Shown: in pieces, positions 17,884 through 27,480 of the stretch
How the letters are laid out: each line of letters starts with the position of its first letter
How positions within the stretch are numbered: the stretch's first letter is position 1
DNA from: an uncultured Lentibacter sp.
Lineage (GTDB): Bacteria; Pseudomonadota; Alphaproteobacteria; Rhodobacterales; Rhodobacteraceae
Reading direction: 5' to 3'
DNA: 64,000 bases
NCBI RefSeq assembly: GCF_937123735.1
Contig: NZ_CAKZKL010000050.1
Coordinates: 21,394-85,393 of the forward strand
Notes under the pieces: generated by a model
Told to the model about the DNA's origin: nothing
What the model saw: the letters and a program-made list of their open reading frames with translations, nothing else
Database searches by the model: none
Made by a program: the position numbers and the translations under genes

Positions 17884-19116
17884 TTAGAGGGTTGTCGCAG
17901 GTGCGCCGCCTTGGAAATTGTTGCCATTTTGATAGTCACAGGGCTCTTCCTGCATCTGCAAATGCAGGGCCTCGCCATGATAGGGGTGCGCCCGGGCCAG
18001 CTCTTCATTGACCTCAATTCCCAGGCCGGGCGCTTCAGAAAGGCGCACAAAGCCGTTCTCCACACGGATTGAGCCGTGAATGAGTGCATCGTGGAAGTCT
18101 GTCTCGATCGTTTCGGCGATGAGCAGATTGGGGATCGAGGTGGCCAGATGCAGGTTTGCGGCCCATTCAACAGGCCCGGCATAGAGGTGTGGTGCCATTT
18201 GCACGTTGTAGCATTCCGCCATGGCGGCAACTTTCTTCATCTCCCAGATGCCACCCGCGCGGCCCAAGGCAGGCTGCAAAATTTCGGCAGCGCCTGCGCG
18301 CAGGACAGCGCCGAACTCGGCCTTGGTGGTCATCCGCTCGCCTGTGGCCACGGGGATGCGCACGTTGCGCGCGACACGGGCCATATCCTCGATATTGTCA
18401 GGCGGGGTTGGTTCTTCATACCAGAGGGGAGAGTAAGGCTCGATGGCCTGACCGAGGCGGATGGCACCGCCTGTGTTGAACTGGCCATGAGTGCCAAACA
18501 GGAGGTCGGCTTTATCGCCCACCGCTTCGCGGATGGCTTTGCAGAAGGCGACGGACATGGAGATGTCGCTCATTGCGGGCATATGGCCGCCGCGCAGGGT
18601 GTAGGGGCCTGCGGGGTCAAACTTGACGGCGGTATAGCCGCGCGCGACACAGTCCAGCGCGCTTTCGGCGGCGGCGTCGGGGTCGATGAAGAAGCTGTCC
18701 ATATCGTGATGCGGCAGCGGGTAGAGGTAGGTGTAGGTGCGGATGCGCGCGTTCATACGCCCGCCAAGGAGGGCATAGACGGGGCGGTTGCGTGCCTTGC
18801 CCAGAATATCCCAGCAAGCGATTTCAAGGCCTGAGAAGGCCCCCATGACGGTCAGATCGGGGCGTTGGGTGAAGCCGGAGGAGTAAACGCGGCGGAACAT
18901 CAACTCGATGTTTTCAGGGTTTTCGCCTTCCATATGGCGCGCAAACACATCTTCAATCACCGCGCGCATGGCGTTTGGGCCAACAGAGCTTGCATAGCAC
19001 TCGCCCCAGCCCACAAGCCCCGTGTCTGTCGTGACTTTCACCAAGATCCAGTAGCGCCCGCCCCAGCCGGGCGCAGGAGGGGCTGTCACGATGATATCGA
19101 GGTCTTTGAGGTGCAT
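17884..19116 (-). CDS. Mandelate racemase/muconate lactonizing family enzyme
   Basis: A 410-residue enolase-superfamily protein, last gene of the TmpAB operon (3 bases after tmpB). The N-terminal capping domain is followed by the barrel with K165-x-D167 (AVKFDPAG), H210 (GTHGQF), E234 in LWYEEPTPP, E260 in ATGERMTT and H310 in MAPHLY, resembling acid-sugar dehydratases. The Asp usually found two residues before the 'H-G' histidine (DxHG in DgoD/ManD) is Gly208. It should act on an alpha-proton of a carboxylate; the substrate is unknown and the link to a phosphonate operon is unexplained. Confidence 0.8.
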   Translation of the reverse strand: MHLKDLDIIVTAPPAPGWGGRYWILVKVTTDTGLVGWGECYASSVGPNAMRAVIEDVFARHMEGENPENIELMFRRVYSSGFTQRPDLTVMGAFSGLEIACWDILGKARNRPVYALLGGRMNARIRTYTYLYPLPHHDMDSFFIDPDAAAESALDCVARGYTAVKFDPAGPYTLRGGHMPAMSDISMSVAFCKAIREAVGDKADLLFGTHGQFNTGGAIRLGQAIEPYSPLWYEEPTPPDNIEDMARVARNVRIPVATGERMTTKAEFGAVLRAGAAEILQPALGRAGGIWEMKKVAAMAECYNVQMAPHLYAGPVEWAANLHLATSIPNLLIAETIETDFHDALIHGSIRVENGFVRLSEAPGLGIEVNEELARAHPYHGEALHLQMQEEPCDYQNGNNFQGGAPATTL

Positions 19117-19119
19117 GGG

Positions 19120-20828
<1,709 letters not shown>

Positions 20829-21911
20829 TTAAAAGACGATGACGTTACGCTTGGCCTTGCCTGTCTTGGTGTCGGCGATGGCCTCGTTGATCTGCTCAAG
20901 CGTGAAGCGGTTGGAGATCAGCTCATCAAGCTTGAGGCGGCCCTGACCGTAAAGATCGACCATCCAAGGGATGTCGCGCTGGATGACGGTATCGCCCATT
21001 TTGGAGCCGATCATGGACTGGCCCACGGCGGCGAAATTGGCTGGCTCATAGCTGGAAAACGCGCCCGTTGCGGGCATACCGACCATGATGACCTTGCCGC
21101 CATAGGCAAGATAGCGCGGGGCCTCGTCATAGGCGCGTGGGGCACCGACGGTGACAAGCACGGCATCTGCGCCACGGCCCATGGCCTCTTTTGCGGCGCG
21201 CCAAGGGGATTTTTCGGTGGCGAGCACGCCGTCTGTTGCGCCGAACTGCTTGGCGACCTCGAGTTTGTCCTCGCTCATGTCGACAGCCACGATACGCCGC
21301 GCGCCAGCGATGCGCGCGCCCTGAATGGCGTTGAGGCCCACGCCGCCTGCGCCGATGACCACGACATCCTGACCGGCCCTGAGCTGGGCGGCATTGACCA
21401 CCGCACCGACGCCGGTGATGACCCCGCAAGAAATCAGCGCGGCGGCGTCTTTGGGCATCTCATGCGGGATAACGACGATCTGGCTCTGATCGACCACGAC
21501 TTTCTCGGCGAAAGCGCCACAGGCCATGGCCTGGTGCAGCTTGCCGCCGTCGGCGGTTTTGAGCGGGCCGTGGTCGCCATCATAGGGCGTTTGGCAGATG
21601 ACGGGTTTGCCACCCGCGCAGGAGGGGCAGGTGCCGCAGGCGCGGATGAGCGTGACGATGACACTGTCGCCCAAAGCAAAGCCTTTGACACCCGCGCCAA
21701 GGGCTGTGATGCGCCCTGCGGCCTCGTGGCCATAGACCGCCGGAAGCGAGCCGCCCCACGCGCCATCGGCATAGGAAATATCGGAGTGGCAGATCGCTAC
21801 GGCGTCGAGAGTGACTTCGACTTCGCCGTCTTGAGGCGCGCGCAGCTCGACAGTTTCGACGGTCAGAGGTTTGCCGAATTCGTGGCAAACGGCGGCTTTG
21901 ATTGTTGTCAT
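20829..21911 (-). CDS. Zinc-dependent alcohol dehydrogenase
   Basis: A 360-residue medium-chain dehydrogenase, first gene of the TmpAB operon (18 bases before tmpA). The catalytic zinc ligands are Cys41 (AICHSD) and His62-Glu63 (GHEAAG); the structural zinc cluster is Cys92, 95, 98 and 106; the nucleotide fold is VVIGAGGVGLNAIQGA. It resembles class III/glutathione-type and betaine-aldehyde-forming enzymes but the substrate is not fixed. The ATG at 21911 has a strong GGGAGAG site and replaces a longer frame. Its position suggests oxidation of a choline- or aldehyde-type intermediate linked to trimethylaminoethylphosphonate use. Confidence 0.82.
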   Translation of the reverse strand: MTTIKAAVCHEFGKPLTVETVELRAPQDGEVEVTLDAVAICHSDISYADGAWGGSLPAVYGHEAAGRITALGAGVKGFALGDSVIVTLIRACGTCPSCAGGKPVICQTPYDGDHGPLKTADGGKLHQAMACGAFAEKVVVDQSQIVVIPHEMPKDAAALISCGVITGVGAVVNAAQLRAGQDVVVIGAGGVGLNAIQGARIAGARRIVAVDMSEDKLEVAKQFGATDGVLATEKSPWRAAKEAMGRGADAVLVTVGAPRAYDEAPRYLAYGGKVIMVGMPATGAFSSYEPANFAAVGQSMIGSKMGDTVIQRDIPWMVDLYGQGRLKLDELISNRFTLEQINEAIADTKTGKAKRNVIVF

Positions 21912-21980
21912 ATGACTCTCCCTGTTTGGAGCGAGCCTGACAAGCCTTGCGCGGGGCTGCAAGCCTGAATGACGACGTCG

Positions 21981-23201
21981 TTACGTCGCGTTTTGGATAT
22001 GGCGGCTGGTTTTGTCGCTGATGTAGAGGATGAGCGCCAGACCCATGATGAGCGCGGCCAACAAGAAGGGCGCACCGGGCAGATAGAGCGCGGCCTCAGG
22101 GCGGGAGAATTGTGCGAAAGCCTGGGTCATGATCAATGGAGACAGGATCATGGAGAGCGACGCGAGCGAGCCAAGCACGCCTTGCAGCTCGCCCTGAGCA
22201 TTGTCAGGCGCGGCTTTGGACATGGCCCCCTGAAGGGCGGGCATGGCGATGGCACCGAGCGAAAACAGCGGGATCAGCCAGAGCAGCAAGGTGCCATCGG
22301 TGATGACAGTGAGCATCAGAAAGGAAGCCATGCTAAAGCCCATGCCCGTGACAACAGCGCGCCGCTCGCCCAGGATCCGCATGGCAGGGCGCACGAAAAG
22401 CCCCTGTGCAAAGGCAAAGCCAATGCCATAAAGGCCGAGGCTGAGGCCGATGGTGCTTGCTGGCCAGGCGAAGCGCTCGGTCACGAAATAGGCCCAGACG
22501 GCTGGGTAAACATGCGTGGCGATATTGAAAAAGAAATAGACCGCCAGCAGCCGTTTGAGCCCGTCAAGCCGGGCGACCGCGCGCAGGGCCCCAAAGGGGT
22601 TGGCGCGGCGGGCCTCAAAACGCCTGACCCTGCGCCGGGTCACGGTTTCACGCAGCACCACATAGCCGAGCCCCGCGTTGAGCAGCGCCAGCGCCGCCGC
22701 AGCCCAAAAAGGCGCACGGGTGCCGTAATCGGCCAAAAGCCCGCCAAAAACCGGGCCAATGACAAATCCGATCCCGAAACCGGCCCCGATAAGGCCAAAT
22801 CGGGCGGCTTTTTCATGCGGGGCCGAAATATCGGCCATATAGGCCATCGCGGTGCTGTGAGTCGCCGCTGTGATCCCTCCGATCAGGCGGCCAGCCAGCA
22901 ATAGCCAGATCGACCCTGCAAGAGCCATGACAACGTAATCCGCAGACATGACCAAAAGACTAACAAGCAGGACGGGGCGGCGCCCGAAGCGGTCGGAAAG
23001 CGCCCCCAACAAAGGGGAAAACAGAAATTGCATCACCGCAAAGGAGGTGGCGAGAATACCGCCCCATACGGCAGCCTGCCCCAGATCGGCCCCCTGAACC
23101 TCGCGCAAGAGCGCGGGCATCACCGGCACGATGAGGCCGATGCCCATGGCATCAATCACCACGGTCATGACGATGAAAAAGACGGGCAGGCGCGAGGACA
23201 T
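21981..23201 (-). CDS. MFS transporter, TetA/TCR-like
   Basis: A 406-residue protein with about twelve membrane helices. The loop after helix 2 has GALSDRFGRRPVLL, the major-facilitator signature, and helix 1 carries DAMGIGLIVPVMPALL as in tetracycline-type drug:H+ antiporters; LGIAMPALQGAMS-like proline/glycine helices follow in the second half. Export of a drug or metabolite is likely, with the substrate unknown. It lies 70 bases before the TmpAB operon on the same strand and after the sodB terminator; whether it belongs with the operon is unclear. Confidence 0.85.
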   Translation of the reverse strand: MSSRLPVFFIVMTVVIDAMGIGLIVPVMPALLREVQGADLGQAAVWGGILATSFAVMQFLFSPLLGALSDRFGRRPVLLVSLLVMSADYVVMALAGSIWLLLAGRLIGGITAATHSTAMAYMADISAPHEKAARFGLIGAGFGIGFVIGPVFGGLLADYGTRAPFWAAAALALLNAGLGYVVLRETVTRRRVRRFEARRANPFGALRAVARLDGLKRLLAVYFFFNIATHVYPAVWAYFVTERFAWPASTIGLSLGLYGIGFAFAQGLFVRPAMRILGERRAVVTGMGFSMASFLMLTVITDGTLLLWLIPLFSLGAIAMPALQGAMSKAAPDNAQGELQGVLGSLASLSMILSPLIMTQAFAQFSRPEAALYLPGAPFLLAALIMGLALILYISDKTSRHIQNAT

Positions 23202-23216
23202 GGGCGGGCTTTCGAA

Positions 23217-23249
23217 GTAAAACGCCTCACAAGGGATGCTTGCGAGGCG
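23217..23249 (-). terminator. sodB terminator
   Basis: On the minus strand CGCCTCGCAAG (23239-23249) pairs with CTTGTGAGGCG (23223-23233) through an 11-base stem with one G-T pair, followed by TTTTAC. It lies 25-58 bases past the sodB stop and before the MFS gene. Confidence 0.85.
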
Positions 23250-23274
23250 CTTAAAGGTTTGGTTTTACAGAGGC

Positions 23275-23877
23275 TTAGCCGAGGCGGCTGGCCACGTTTT
23301 CCCAGTTTACCAGATTGTCGAGGAAGTTGGTGAGGTAAGCGGGGCGCTTGTTGCGGAAGTCGATGTAGTAGCTGTGCTCCCAAACATCGCAGCCGAGCAG
23401 GGCTGTCTGACCAAAGCAGAGCGGGTTGACGCCGTTTTCGGTCTTGGTGACGGCGAGGGAGCCGTCGGCGTTTTGCACAAGCCAGCACCAGCCGGAGCCG
23501 AACTGGCCCGCGCCTGCGGCGGCGAAGTCTTCCTTGAATTTGGCGACCGAGCCAAAGCTCTCGGTGATGGCTTTTTCGAGCGCGCCAGGCATGGCTGTTG
23601 TGGTTGGGCTCATCATCTGCCAGAATTCGTTGTGGTTCCACAACTGGCTGATATTGTTGAAAATACCATTCTGCGCCACGGCAGATTTGTCGTAGGTTCC
23701 GACGATGATCTCTTCGAGGCTCTTGCCTTCCCACTCGGTGCCGGCGATGAGCTTGTTGCCGTTGTCGACATAGGCTTTGTGGTGCAGATCGTGGTGGTAT
23801 TCGAGGGTCTCGGCAGACATGCCGTGGCCTGCGAGCGCGTCGTGTGCATATGGAAGGTCTGGAAGTTCAAAAGCCAT
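23275..23877 (-). CDS. sodB: Superoxide dismutase (Fe/Mn)
   Basis: A 200-residue cytoplasmic enzyme that dismutates superoxide. The metal ligands are His in TLEYHHDLHHKAYVD, His in SQLWNHNEFW, and Asp-x-x-x-His in GCDVWEHSYYIDFRNKR. The pattern FELPDLPYAHDAL and the Gln in 'AAGAGQFGSGW' (the second-shell position) favour the iron type, but iron against manganese cannot be proven. AAAGGGGA stands before the ATG. It has its own terminator. Three phased GTGCAC motifs lie about 155-185 bases upstream. Confidence 0.96.
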   Translation of the reverse strand: MAFELPDLPYAHDALAGHGMSAETLEYHHDLHHKAYVDNGNKLIAGTEWEGKSLEEIIVGTYDKSAVAQNGIFNNISQLWNHNEFWQMMSPTTTAMPGALEKAITESFGSVAKFKEDFAAAGAGQFGSGWCWLVQNADGSLAVTKTENGVNPLCFGQTALLGCDVWEHSYYIDFRNKRPAYLTNFLDNLVNWENVASRLG

Positions 23878-24032
23878 TGGTGTCCCCTTTGGAGTTCGCG
23901 TTTATCTTGTGCTCAGATGGGGCCTTGGGGCGGGAAAGGTCAAGGGGCAGGGGGCAAAAAAAGCCCTCATTTGAGCACCGTCCCAGCGGGTTAACGGCGC
24001 TCAACCCTGCCAATAATAGGGGGGGTGATATG

Positions 24033-24073
24033 CGTGCACAATCCGTGCACCAAGCGTGCACCGCCTGATGCAC
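24033..24073. repeat. Helically phased CGTGCAC repeats before sodB
   Basis: CGTGCAC occurs at 24033-24039, 24044-24050 and 24055-24061, each 11 bases apart, with a degenerate fourth copy (GATGCAC, 24067-24073). GTGCAC is itself palindromic, so three operator-like boxes lie on one face of the helix. They fall in the gap upstream of sodB and downstream of the quinone oxidoreductase. Confidence 0.6.
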
Positions 24074-24117
24074 CGTTTTTGTTAAGACAAAATTAGCTAA
24101 TGCGCCGTGCGCAGCCT

Positions 24118-25107
24118 TTAGGCGGTGTTTACCAGAATGGCCCCGTGGCGGTTTGCGGCCTCCACGGCCTCATGGGCTTTTGCAGCCTCTGCCAGATCAA
24201 AGACTTTGTGCACCCGCGCGGTGAGCGCCCCTGCGGTGAGTGCGCGGTGGATGTGCGCGATGGCCTGCGCCCGCTCGGCCTCGCGCAGGATGTAAACCAG
24301 CGCAATGTCGATGGTGATCGCTTTGAAGAGGAGCGGGCCGAAAGGCAGAGTCGGCGTCATCTCAAGGGCAGAGCCGTAGGCGGAGATGGTCCCGTTGGGA
24401 GCCATGACCTCGGCCAGTGTCGCGATGTTTGCGCCGAACTCGCATTCAACCGCGCGGTAGATGAAGTTGCCCGAGGTGGCTTGCAGGATATCCTCGGCCA
24501 GAGTGGGCGAGTGGTGATCAAGCACCAGATCGGCCCCCGCAGCGGCGGCATGATCGGCCGAGGGGCCGGCGGAGGCGGTGGCGATCACACGCGCGCCCGC
24601 CCATTTGGCGAGCTGCACGGCCATGAAGCCGACAGAGCCGCCGCCGCCCGACACCAGCACGGTTTTGCCCGCCACATCGCCACCGCCGAGCACGCAATGC
24701 GCGGCTGTCATGGCGGGGATGCCAAGGCTTGCGCCGGTTTCAAAGCTGTGATCGCCAAGCGGCACGGCCTGGGCGGCGGGCAGCGCGATATATTCGGCGC
24801 AGGTGCCTTGGGCGCGCTGCCACTGGCCGTTGTAGACCCAGACGCGCTCGCCCACGCGGGCGGGGTCAATGCCCGCCCCCACGGCCTCGATCACGCCTGC
24901 GCCATCGGAGTGAGGGATGATCTGGGGGAAAGGCGGCTTTGTGACGCCGGGGCGCCCGCCTGCGCGGGCCTTCACATCCGACGGGTTCACGCCGGAAAGC
25001 GCGAGGCGCACCAGCACCTCGCCGGCTTGGGGCGTCGGGGTCTCAAGCTCGGTGAGAGCGAGCACCTCGGCGGCGGGGCCGAAGGCGGAATAGGTGATGG
25101 CGCGCAT
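24118..25107 (-). CDS. NADPH:quinone reductase (zeta-crystallin type)
   Basis: A 329-residue zinc-free medium-chain dehydrogenase/reductase: MRAITYSAFGPAAEVL, the segment SGVNPSDVKARAG, and the nucleotide-binding VLVSGGGGSVGFMAVQLAKWAG. Zinc-ligand cysteines are absent, which fits the quinone oxidoreductase branch. It likely reduces quinones or enones with NADPH. AAAAGGAG stands before the ATG. It is transcribed toward sodB, with the phased repeats between them, and may be part of an oxidative-stress neighbourhood. Confidence 0.85.
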   Translation of the reverse strand: MRAITYSAFGPAAEVLALTELETPTPQAGEVLVRLALSGVNPSDVKARAGGRPGVTKPPFPQIIPHSDGAGVIEAVGAGIDPARVGERVWVYNGQWQRAQGTCAEYIALPAAQAVPLGDHSFETGASLGIPAMTAAHCVLGGGDVAGKTVLVSGGGGSVGFMAVQLAKWAGARVIATASAGPSADHAAAAGADLVLDHHSPTLAEDILQATSGNFIYRAVECEFGANIATLAEVMAPNGTISAYGSALEMTPTLPFGPLLFKAITIDIALVYILREAERAQAIAHIHRALTAGALTARVHKVFDLAEAAKAHEAVEAANRHGAILVNTA

Positions 25108-25211
25108 AGGGTGTCTCCTTTTGGGGCGAGACTAGCGCAGGGGCGGGGGGCGTCAAGGCGCGCAAATCGAGCGTCAGCCGAGCATCGCCTGCCCGTGGGA
25201 CGGTCAGCCGA

Positions 25212-25243
25212 TGCTCGGCGGCCTGCGGCCTTTACTCCGAGCA
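25212..25243. repeat. 32-base structured repeat, copy 2
   Basis: An outer stem TGCTCGG (25212-25218) with CCGAGCA (25237-25243) encloses the same inner GGCC-TGC-GGCC hairpin as the copy at 14540-14571. The base difference in the outer stem is matched on both arms. It lies in the gap between irr and the quinone reductase. Confidence 0.6.
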
Positions 25244-25275
25244 AGGCAGAAACTGGAGGTTATGAGATTCCGCCC

Positions 25276-25704
25276 TCAAGTGCGGCGCAGGCGGATGACC
25301 ACATCGACGGAGGCGATTTCGGCATCGGCGGGCGCGCTGGGCAGGTTGGTGATTTCCATGCGCTCGGTGGAGGCATCTGTCAGCTCGCCGCTGTCTTCCC
25401 AGAAGAAATGTGGGTGCTCGGATGTGTTGGTGTCAAAGTAGCTTTTGTTGCCGTCGACCGTGATCTCATGCATGAGGCCTGCCTCGCAGAAGGCGCGCAG
25501 GGTGTTATAGACCGTGGCCAGAGAGACGGTTTCTGCACAGCCCTGAGACGCTTCAAACAGGCTCTCGGCGGTGACATGGCGGTGCTTGCCATCGCCCACA
25601 AGCAACTCGGCCAGAGCAAGGCGCTGGCGCGTGGGGCGCAGACCTTTCTGGGCCAGCCATTGGGTGCTGCGCGCTTTGGGTGTGGAAGCCTGTGGCAGGG
25701 TCAT
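25276..25704 (-). CDS. irr: Iron response regulator Irr (Fur family)
   Basis: A 142-residue Fur-family protein. In alphaproteobacteria Irr is active under iron limitation, represses haem and iron-using genes, and is degraded or released on haem binding. The DNA-binding part has [17 protein letters not shown] and [18 protein letters not shown]; the metal/haem region is [12 protein letters not shown] and [18 protein letters not shown]. It lacks the C-terminal Cys pairs of classical Fur. The start at 25704 gives the family length, although the frame opens 44 codons earlier. It is divergent from fabA, the normal order in this bacterial group. Confidence 0.93.
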   Translation of the reverse strand: MTLPQASTPKARSTQWLAQKGLRPTRQRLALAELLVGDGKHRHVTAESLFEASQGCAETVSLATVYNTLRAFCEAGLMHEITVDGNKSYFDTNTSEHPHFFWEDSGELTDASTERMEITNLPSAPADAEIASVDVVIRLRRT

Positions 25705-25900
25705 AGGTGTTGTGTCTCTTTCAGGCGCGGCTGCGCAACGGGCCCAATATAGGGCGAAACATGCCATGCTTTCAAGAGAGTGTGCGAATGCTTCGCAACT
25801 TGCTTTGAGGCGCAGGGCGCGGGCGCACCCTTGCAAGGGGCTTGGGCCGGGTGCTAGAGGAGGTCAACAACCCTTACGCAGAGACAGAAAGGCGGCCCCC

Positions 25901-26410
25901 ATGGCTCACTATCCCAGCAGTTTTGATCGCGAAGACCTGCTCAAATGCGCCCGTGGCGAGCTATTCGGGCCCGGCAATGCCCAGCTTCCCGAGCCGCCCA
26001 TGCTGATGATGGACCGGATCACCGATATTTCGCAGGATGGTGGCGCGCATGGCAAGGGGCATGTGCTGGCGGAGTTTGATATCACGCCGGAGCTTTGGTT
26101 CTTTGACTGCCACTTCCCCGGCAACCCGATCATGCCTGGCTGCCTGGGGCTGGACGGGCTGTGGCAGCTCACCGGCTTCAACCTTGGCTGGCGCGGCTGG
26201 CAGGGGCGCGGCTATGCGCTGGGTGTGGGCGAAGTGAAGCTCAAGGGCATGGTGCGGCCTGACCGCAAGATGCTGACCTACAAGATCGATTTCACCAAGG
26301 CGATCCAGACCCGCAGGCTGACCATGGGTGTGGCTGACGGGATCGTGGAGGCCGATGGTGAGGTGATCTATGAGGTCAAGGATATGAAAGTGGCGCTCAG
26401 CGAGAGTTGA
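25901..26410 (+). CDS. fabA: 3-hydroxydecanoyl-ACP dehydratase/isomerase
   Basis: A 169-residue hot-dog-fold enzyme that makes and isomerises trans-2-decenoyl-ACP, the branch point to unsaturated fatty acids. It shows [25 protein letters not shown], with the catalytic His70 and the Asp of the GLDGLWQ block. GAAAGG stands about 9 bases upstream of the ATG, and a long open frame before it is not used. fabB and fabI follow in the usual order, but here an A+T-rich lyase-like gene stands between fabA and fabB. Confidence 0.96.
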   Translation: MAHYPSSFDREDLLKCARGELFGPGNAQLPEPPMLMMDRITDISQDGGAHGKGHVLAEFDITPELWFFDCHFPGNPIMPGCLGLDGLWQLTGFNLGWRGWQGRGYALGVGEVKLKGMVRPDRKMLTYKIDFTKAIQTRRLTMGVADGIVEADGEVIYEVKDMKVALSES

Positions 26411-26560
26411 TCCTGAAACAACAGGTTATGTGACATCAGCGGTCCCGTATGGTTTTGGAACTGTCGCGATTTCAATGGTTTGCGCGAACGTGTTTTAAGG
26501 TTGCTTTATTGAGTTGGGTTACTGTCAAACTTAGTGGCCGTTTTTTTGGGAGGAAGTTAA

Positions 26561-27325
26561 ATGATTTGGAAAGCTTTGATGAGTTTTACGGCAATGTTAG
26601 CTTTGTCGACACAACTGCAGGCCTCTAACGAGACATTTCGCGACCGCGACTGGAATGTCAGGGCCGTAGATAACTGTGGCTTTCCAAACACCAGCCGAAA
26701 GGACCCGTCGGTTTCATGGGTAAGAATTAATGGCGACAAGAAGCTGAAATTCACTTTACGACAGGGCGAAAAAGGTAAGTGCTCCACTGATCAGAAGCCG
26801 CGCCATCGGGCCCCTTATTGGGAGCGTGCCGAAGTCCGCCAAGACCCCAAAATGAGACTCGGCTCTATCAGCATGATCTCCTTTGAAGCGACTTTTCTGG
26901 AAGGGTTCACGGGTGACAGGGAAACCTTTTTCCAGATACATTCTTGGGACAACGGCTGCAGCGCTTATCCGCTTGCTATGATGAAATCCCAAAAGGGAAG
27001 ATTGGTTGTCTGGTCGTTGCATAAGGTGAGCGGAGACGGGACTGGTGCAGGAGCTGGCCAGCATCGTGAAGTGCAAGCCCAGTCGGTGCGAATTCCTCAG
27101 CTCTATGGAAAGCCGATAAAGTTCGAATTGGACCTGGATACAAGAACTTCGCCCGGCAAATTGTCAGTACGAATGAATGGCAGGACGATTGTATCAGATG
27201 CGGCAACCAGTTTCGCGCCCTGCGCAAGACCACACATGAAGTTTGGCGTGTATCGGCCAGGCGGCGCGGGCAGCAGTACATCGACCGTGCTCATAGACGA
27301 TGTGGTTGTGAAGAAAGGCAAGTGA
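26561..27325 (+). CDS. Exported polysaccharide lyase-like protein
   Basis: A 254-residue protein with a signal peptide (WKALMSFTAMLALSTQLQA) and a jelly-roll domain. Segments RAPYWERAEVRQ, TFFQIHSWDN and the ending MKFGVYRPGG...STVLIDDVVV resemble the heparin-lyase-I-like polysaccharide lyase fold; the R-A-E-V-R strand is typical of lyases using a central beta-strand. It should cleave or bind an anionic polysaccharide outside the cytoplasm; the substrate is unknown. Its composition (about 47% G+C in one counted line) is far below fabA and fabB on either side, and it breaks a conserved operon, so it looks transferred. GGGAGGAAG precedes the ATG. Confidence 0.72.
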   Translation: MIWKALMSFTAMLALSTQLQASNETFRDRDWNVRAVDNCGFPNTSRKDPSVSWVRINGDKKLKFTLRQGEKGKCSTDQKPRHRAPYWERAEVRQDPKMRLGSISMISFEATFLEGFTGDRETFFQIHSWDNGCSAYPLAMMKSQKGRLVVWSLHKVSGDGTGAGAGQHREVQAQSVRIPQLYGKPIKFELDLDTRTSPGKLSVRMNGRTIVSDAATSFAPCARPHMKFGVYRPGGAGSSTSTVLIDDVVVKKGK

Positions 27326-27428
27326 GCATGCGCATTGCTCGGCTTCAGGCGCTTATCCCGTGACCAGCTGCTAACATCTGGACAGGCCGCCGCATTGTTT
27401 GGCGTTGTAGCACACGTCAAGCGCTTGC

Positions 27429-27476
27429 CCTCCTACCAATGCTCGCCTACACAGGCATTAGCACCAAAGTAGGAGG
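27429..27476 (+). promoter_or_regulatory. fabB leader hairpin that can hide the ribosome site
   Basis: CCTCCTAC (27429-27436) is exactly complementary to GTAGGAGG (27469-27476), which holds the fabB ribosome binding site AGGAGG four bases before the ATG. Two shorter stems nest inside (TGCT 27440-27443 with AGCA 27460-27463; GCCT 27445-27448 with AGGC 27453-27456). The RNA can therefore fold into one long hairpin that blocks translation. Confidence 0.55.
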
Positions 27477-27480
27477 CCAC

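Noticed and set aside
24100..25752. 550-codon open frame on the plus strand
   Set aside because: Shadow of the quinone reductase and irr genes; composition and lack of any domain argue against coding.
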